Source: Bacteroidota bacterium
Lineage (GTDB): Bacteria; Bacteroidota; Bacteroidia; Chitinophagales; Chitinophagaceae
Length of the DNA: 9,488 nt
NCBI GenBank assembly: GCA_028877005.1
Contig: JAGWPI010000365.1
Span: 1 to 9,488 of the forward strand
Direction of reading: 5' to 3'
The notes beneath the pieces are model-generated. The model saw nothing but the letters and a program-made list of their open reading frames with translations. It searched no databases and was not told the DNA's origin. Below, in pieces: positions 6,380-9,488 of this stretch; position 1 is the stretch's first letter; each line of letters begins with the position of its first letter. The translations under genes were made by a program, and so were the position numbers.

Positions 6380-6907
6380 TTGAAAACAATACTTACAGAA
6401 AATCAGATACAATTAACTATTCAGCGCTTAGCATGCCAAATTAGAGAAGATTATCCTACTATGCAGAATACGGTGTTAATAGGGTTGCAGCCTCGAGGTG
6501 TTTTTTTTAGTAATAAAATAGCTTTGGCTTTACAAAAATTACTACCCAATCACCCTTTTCATTATGGTAAACTAGATATTACTTTTTATAGGGATGATAT
6601 TCGAAAAGCGTTACACCTGGCTAATAAAACCGATTTACTTTTTTCTATTGAAAACAAAAATGTAATTCTGATAGATGATGTTTTATATACAGGCCGAACC
6701 ATTCGTGCAGCCTTAGACGCTTTGGTAGATTTTGGGAGACCGGCCAAAGTAGCTTTGTGTGTGTTAATAGATAGAAGGTTTAGTAGGGAATTTCCTATTC
6801 AACCTGATTATGTGGGGCGTGCTATTGATACCATTGTTTCTCAAAAAGTAAAAGTACATTGGTTAGAAGTAGATCATCAGGAATATGTAGAATTATTAGA
6901 CAGCTAA
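6380..6907 (+). CDS. pyrR: PyrR: pyr regulator / uracil phosphoribosyltransferase family
   Basis: 175 residues, the length of PyrR. It matches Bacillus PyrR in order: LIGLQPRGVF (33-42), DITFYRDD (66-73), the PRPP-binding loop VILIDDVLYTGRT (95-107), ALVDFGRPAKVALCVLIDR (114-132) and DYVGRAIDT (143-151). Family members bind pyr mRNA to control attenuation and may also convert uracil plus PRPP to UMP. The PRPP loop is complete, so enzymatic capacity is likely, whereas RNA regulation is unsupported here because no binding-loop hairpin is seen. The start is TTG at 6380: no ATG lies between an in-frame stop at 6320 and residue 28, and the KTILTENQI N-terminus aligns with the family. It heads a same-strand run with pyrB 28 nt downstream and diverges from recF. 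Confidence 0.93.
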   Translation: MKTILTENQIQLTIQRLACQIREDYPTMQNTVLIGLQPRGVFFSNKIALALQKLLPNHPFHYGKLDITFYRDDIRKALHLANKTDLLFSIENKNVILIDDVLYTGRTIRAALDALVDFGRPAKVALCVLIDRRFSREFPIQPDYVGRAIDTIVSQKVKVHWLEVDHQEYVELLDS

Positions 6908-6935
6908 TTTGTGAAAACATTATCTTCGCTTTTTA

Positions 6936-7862
6936 ATGGCACTATCTACCAAACATCTCCTTGGTATTAAGGATCTTCAAAAAGAAGACATTGAACTTAT
7001 TTTACATACTGCATTACAATTTAAAGAAGTATTGCAGCGGCCTGTAAAAAAAGTTCCTTCCCTACGTGATATAACTATTGTGAATTTATTCTACGAAAAC
7101 TCTACTCGAACACGTATCTCTTTTGAGTTGGCCGAGAAAAGGCTTAGTGCAGATACCATTAATTTTACAGTAAGTGGATCATCGGCCGCAAAGGGTGAAA
7201 CCTTGTTAGATACTGTGAACAATATTTTGAGCATGAAAGTAGATATGGTAGTTATGCGGCATAGTGCCAGTGGCGCGCCACATTTTTTATCTAAACACAT
7301 TCCTGCTGCTATTATTAATGCAGGCGATGGTATTAATGAACACCCTACACAAGCATTGTTGGATGCCTTTTCAATGACAGAAAAATTTGGCTCTTTAAAA
7401 GGATTAAAAGTGGCCATAATAGGTGATATTATGCACAGCAGGGTTGCATTAAGCAATATTTATTTATTAAATAAAATGGGTGCGGAGATTATGCTAGCCG
7501 GCCCTCCAACTTTAATTCCACCCTATATTAAAGAGGCATTTGGTGTTAAAGTAACCTACAATTTAAATGAAGCATTGCATTGGTGTGATGTAGCCAATGT
7601 TTTACGTATACAATTGGAACGCCAAAATCAACCTTTATTTTCGTCACTTCGTGAATACAATTTAAGTTACGGTATTCATCGTAATACATTAGAAAAATTG
7701 GGTAAGAAAATTGTGATTATGCACCCCGGACCCATTAATAGAGGAGTAGAGTTAGATAGTGATGTGGCAGATGGCCCTTTTTCAATTATTTTACATCAAG
7801 TAGAAAATGGTGTTGCTGTACGAATGGCTGCTTTATACTTATTATCTACCCCTAATGCTTAA
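6936..7862 (+). CDS. pyrB: Aspartate carbamoyltransferase, catalytic chain
   Basis: 308 residues, full family length. It catalyses the committed step of pyrimidine synthesis, carbamoyl phosphate plus L-aspartate to N-carbamoyl-L-aspartate. Diagnostic motifs are the carbamoyl-phosphate loop YENSTRTR (53-60), Lys86 in SSAAKGE (82-88) on the mobile loop, VMRH (106-109), the INEHPTQALLDAF helix (133-145) with His136-Pro-Thr-Gln, IGDIMHSRVA (162-171) with Arg169, VLRIQLER (222-229), and MHPGPINRGVE (262-272). Ser56-Thr-Arg-Thr and Lys86 are intact, so the enzyme should be active. It follows pyrR by 28 nt and precedes coaD by 42 nt. No regulatory chain gene (pyrI) or dihydroorotase lies beside it, so it may act as an unregulated trimer or with a subunit encoded elsewhere. 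Confidence 0.97.
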   Translation: MALSTKHLLGIKDLQKEDIELILHTALQFKEVLQRPVKKVPSLRDITIVNLFYENSTRTRISFELAEKRLSADTINFTVSGSSAAKGETLLDTVNNILSMKVDMVVMRHSASGAPHFLSKHIPAAIINAGDGINEHPTQALLDAFSMTEKFGSLKGLKVAIIGDIMHSRVALSNIYLLNKMGAEIMLAGPPTLIPPYIKEAFGVKVTYNLNEALHWCDVANVLRIQLERQNQPLFSSLREYNLSYGIHRNTLEKLGKKIVIMHPGPINRGVELDSDVADGPFSIILHQVENGVAVRMAALYLLSTPNA

Positions 7863-7904
7863 TTGTTGAAAATATACCAATACTTTTCAATAAAAATAAT
7901 TGCT

Positions 7905-8384
7905 ATGAAAAAAATTTGTCTTTTTCCCGGTACTTTTGATCCTGTTACTTTAGGGCATGTAGACATTATTAACAGGGCATTGCCGCTTTTCGATAAAATT
8001 TTTGTAGGTATTGGTATTAATGCTGCCAAAAATCCGATGTTTTCTGCTGCCCAAAGAATGGATTGGTTTAAAGCTATCTATAAAAATGATCCTAGAGTAG
8101 AAAGTATTTGTTATGAAGGCCTCACCATTGATTTTTGCGAAACAATCGGCGCTCGTTTTATTTTGAGAGGTATCCGTTTTGTTAGCGACTTTGAGTATGA
8201 AAAATCAATAGCAGATGCTAACAGAACCATGAATCGGAATATTGAAACCATTTTTTTAACCGGTGAGCCTAAATATACATCTGTTGCTTCTACCATTGTA
8301 AGAGATATATTAAAAAATGGGGGAAATGCAGCACCATTTTTGCCCAATGAAGTCATTGCTACACTACAGCAACATCTATTATGA
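7905..8384 (+). CDS. coaD: Pantetheine-phosphate adenylyltransferase
   Basis: 159 residues, matching bacterial PPAT. It transfers AMP from ATP to 4'-phosphopantetheine, the penultimate step of coenzyme A synthesis. The nucleotidyltransferase motif FPGTFDPVTLGH (7-18) contains Thr10 and His18; Lys42 (AAKNPMF) and Arg88 (ILRGIR, 86-91) sit at the E. coli substrate-binding positions; and YTSVASTIVRDI (124-135) is the ISS-T-x-VRE-type C-terminal motif. I start at the ATG at 7905; an in-frame upstream start at 7863 would add 14 residues before the first beta-strand, unlike the family. The stop overlaps the next gene's start as ATGA, so translation of the thioesterase is probably coupled to coaD. 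With pyrR and pyrB it forms one apparent operon. Confidence 0.96.
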   Translation: MKKICLFPGTFDPVTLGHVDIINRALPLFDKIFVGIGINAAKNPMFSAAQRMDWFKAIYKNDPRVESICYEGLTIDFCETIGARFILRGIRFVSDFEYEKSIADANRTMNRNIETIFLTGEPKYTSVASTIVRDILKNGGNAAPFLPNEVIATLQQHLL

Positions 8385-8812
8385 AATCAATTTGGTATAA
8401 GGAACAAACCACTTTAGAAGAAATTAATGCATTGTGTAAAAATACAATGGGGGAGTTCTTGGGTATTTATTTTACTGAAATTGGTAGTAATTATCTTTCT
8501 GCCCAAATGCCTGTAAACAAAAATACACAACAGCCCTATGGATTATTGCATGGTGGCGCTTCAGTTGCCCTTGCTGAAACTTTAGGTAGTGTAGCGTCAG
8601 CACTAATTGTTCATCCCGAAAAGCAAATTTGCGTAGGGCTTGAAATTAATGCCAATCATATAAAAGGAGTAAAAGAAGGTTATGTTACAGCCACCTGTTT
8701 GCCTCTTCACATTGGTGCTACCACCCATGTTTGGGATATCAAAATACAAAATGAGCTAAAACAACTAATTTGTATTAGTCGCCTGACGGTAGCTATTTTA
8801 AAAAATCATTAA
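8381..8812 (+). CDS. Hotdog-fold acyl-CoA thioesterase, MenI/YdiI-like
   Basis: 143 residues, a single hotdog domain that aligns over its whole length with E. coli YdiI/MenI as I remember it: the MGEFLGIYFTEIG (23-35) region, MPVNKNTQQPYGLLHGGA (43-60), LAETLGSVAS (64-73), VGLEINANHI (85-94), LPLHIG (107-112), VWDIKI (117-122), and SRLTVAIL (133-140). Glu66 in the ALAET helix is the expected catalytic carboxylate and His57-Gly-Gly the oxyanion-side motif. YdiI hydrolyses 1,4-dihydroxy-2-naphthoyl-CoA in menaquinone synthesis but also other acyl-CoAs. Here no men gene is adjacent; the ATG overlaps the coaD stop by 4 nt, so a broader acyl-CoA-hydrolysing or CoA-recycling role is equally possible. 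The stop codon overlaps that of the convergent NUDIX gene. Confidence 0.92.
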   Translation: MKSIWYKEQTTLEEINALCKNTMGEFLGIYFTEIGSNYLSAQMPVNKNTQQPYGLLHGGASVALAETLGSVASALIVHPEKQICVGLEINANHIKGVKEGYVTATCLPLHIGATTHVWDIKIQNELKQLICISRLTVAILKNH

Positions 8813-9225
8813 TTCACATAACCTGCTTTTTCAAACACCGGCAATAATGTTGCATATGTATTTTTTAAAAAAGCGTCTAATTCATTTTTACTCACCCACT
8901 TTATCTCACTAATATCTTCAATAGTTTGGGGAACTAATATTTCCTTTTTTTGCCCCTTCATTTTAAACCAATGGGTATGTTTTTCAATATTAAGTCCAGA
9001 ATATGTGTCTGTGTATTCATGTATGGTTATGGCAAATTCCGGACCTAACAGCACGTTTTGTAAACCTGTTTCTTCCTTAATTTCTCTTAATGCACAAGCT
9101 TGTATGGTTTCTTCTGCCTCTTTCTTACCCTTAGGCAAATCCCATTTCCCTCTTCTATAAATCATTAATACCTCATCTTCCTCATTAGTAATAAAACCAC
9201 CTGCGGCTATAATTATATGTTTCAT
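8809..9225 (-). CDS. NUDIX hydrolase
   Basis: 138 residues with a perfect Nudix box at 33-55: Gly33, five residues, Glu39, seven residues, then REIKEETGL (47-55). Catalytic Glu51 and Glu52 are present, and WDLPKGK (28-34) leads into it. The flanking strands (KHIIIAAGGFITN, 2-14; VLMIYRR, 19-25) fit a MutT/NUDIX fold. The enzyme should hydrolyse a nucleoside diphosphate linked to another group; the YRRGKWDLPKGK context resembles MutT-like or Ap4A-type hydrolases, but the substrate cannot be read off. The ATG at 9225 is preferred to the in-frame ATG at 9264, because the extra 13 residues look non-conserved. It diverges from pyrE and converges on the thioesterase. A NUDIX gene next to pyrE is a neighbourhood I recall in Bacteroidota. 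Confidence 0.93.
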   Translation of the reverse strand: MKHIIIAAGGFITNEEDEVLMIYRRGKWDLPKGKKEAEETIQACALREIKEETGLQNVLLGPEFAITIHEYTDTYSGLNIEKHTHWFKMKGQKKEILVPQTIEDISEIKWVSKNELDAFLKNTYATLLPVFEKAGYVN

Positions 9226-9341
9226 GTTTATTTTATTAATAGAATGTGTATAATAATTATGCAAGTTACTGCACTCATGGTCATAGCTAAGCTTAATTTA
9301 GCGTAAAAATTGATTATTGTTTTGAATAAATGAACTAAGCT
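9226..9341. other. Divergent NUDIX/pyrE intergenic region with short repeats
   Basis: This 116-nt AT-rich gap must carry promoters for both genes. It contains the inverted arms GCTAA (9286-9290) and TTAGC (9298-9302), and a direct repeat CTAAGCT at 9287-9293 and 9335-9341, the second copy ending at the pyrE ATG. No exact TAnnTTTG is seen on either strand. The repeats could be operator half-sites, but they are short. Confidence 0.3.
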
Positions 9342-9488
9342 ATGCAGCATAATAACCGGGCGGTTGCCGAAAAATTATTGCAGATTAAAGCAATACAGTT
9401 AAATACAAACCAACCTTTTACTTGGGCCAGTGGTTGGCAAAGTCCTATCTATTGTGATAACCGTAAAGTACTTTCTTATCCCTATGAA
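9342..9488 (+). CDS. pyrE: Orotate phosphoribosyltransferase (N-terminal part, runs off the window)
   Basis: The first 49 codons of a gene that continues past the window edge. The segment [20 protein letters not shown] (26-45), then YPYE, is the highly conserved N-terminal part of bacterial PyrE, including the Ser-Pro-Ile-Tyr-Asp-Asn-Arg orotate-binding stretch; the preceding [18 protein letters not shown] is the usual first helix. The enzyme joins orotate to PRPP to give OMP, the fifth step of UMP synthesis. The start is fixed: an in-frame TAA at 9336-9338 lies just before the ATG. The PRPP loop is outside the window. With pyrR and pyrB about 1.5-3 kb upstream, it makes this a loose pyrimidine neighbourhood. 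Confidence 0.93.
   Translation, partial: MQHNNRAVAEKLLQIKAIQLNTNQPFTWASGWQSPIYCDNRKVLSYPYE

Noticed and set aside
6318..6389. Upstream in-frame ATG that would lengthen RecF by 24 residues
   Set aside because: The extension is unlike RecF N-termini and would overlap pyrR; the ATG at 6317 gives the standard MLYLKDI start.
7091..7456. 121-codon minus-strand frame inside pyrB
   Set aside because: Complement of the conserved pyrB catalytic region; no independent start context or motif.
7866..7890. Inverted repeat TTGAAAA / TTTTCAA between pyrB and coaD as a terminator
   Set aside because: Only 7 bp, AT-rich, 11-nt loop and followed by A-rich rather than T-rich DNA. More likely chance, with pyrB and coaD co-transcribed.
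8111..8356. 81-codon minus-strand frame inside coaD
   Set aside because: Shadow of the coaD coding frame.
1..9488. Defence system, mobile element, CRISPR array or biosynthetic cluster
   Set aside because: No integrase, transposase, recombinase, toxin-antitoxin pair, spaced repeats or tRNA junction was seen. All confidently identified genes are housekeeping or conserved core genes.

Overview
The window reads as ordinary core chromosome of a low-GC member of the Bacteroidota, most likely a Chitinophagaceae-like (Chitinophagales) bacterium. The grounds are the AT-rich composition, the near absence of Shine-Dalgarno sequences before starts, candidate promoters of the TTG / TAnnTTTG type, and recurring Bacteroidota gene neighbourhoods: NrnA-FKBP, folP facing DUF1599-DoxX, recF-DUF721, and NUDIX facing pyrE. 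No mobile element, CRISPR array, rRNA or tRNA was seen.

Left part (1-2083). The 3' end of a DHH-family phosphoesterase (NrnA-like) is followed by a lipoprotein FKBP-type prolyl isomerase with two FKBP-like domains. That unit converges on folP (dihydropteroate synthase, minus strand), and one A-tract/T-tract hairpin at 1185-1217 serves as terminator in both directions. folP carries unusual residues in both pterin/pABA-binding loops.

Middle left (2084-4503). Divergent from folP are a tandem-repeat DUF1599 protein and a DoxX/MauE-like membrane protein with a cysteine cluster and a thioredoxin-like C-terminal part. A gap of about 575 bp without a convincing intact gene follows. It holds an 80-codon minus-strand ORF whose C-terminal half resembles an eroded LuxR-type helix-turn-helix.

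Middle right (4504-6317). A small two-CBS-domain protein converges on a minus-strand pair, recF then a DUF721/DciA-like gene, which belong to DNA replication and repair.

Right part (6380-9488). Divergent from recF is a tight run pyrR-pyrB-coaD-hotdog thioesterase (gaps 28, 42 and -4 nt), combining pyrimidine synthesis with the coenzyme A pathway. It converges on a NUDIX hydrolase, with the two stop codons overlapping in a shared TTAA. Divergent from the NUDIX gene, the 5' end of pyrE (orotate phosphoribosyltransferase) runs off the window, so pyrimidine genes lie on both sides of the coaD/thioesterase/NUDIX group.

I did not find a clear undescribed system. The least-explained pieces are the duplicated DUF1599 protein with its DoxX-thioredoxin neighbour, the altered FolP loops, the coaD-coupled thioesterase and the LuxR-like remnant.
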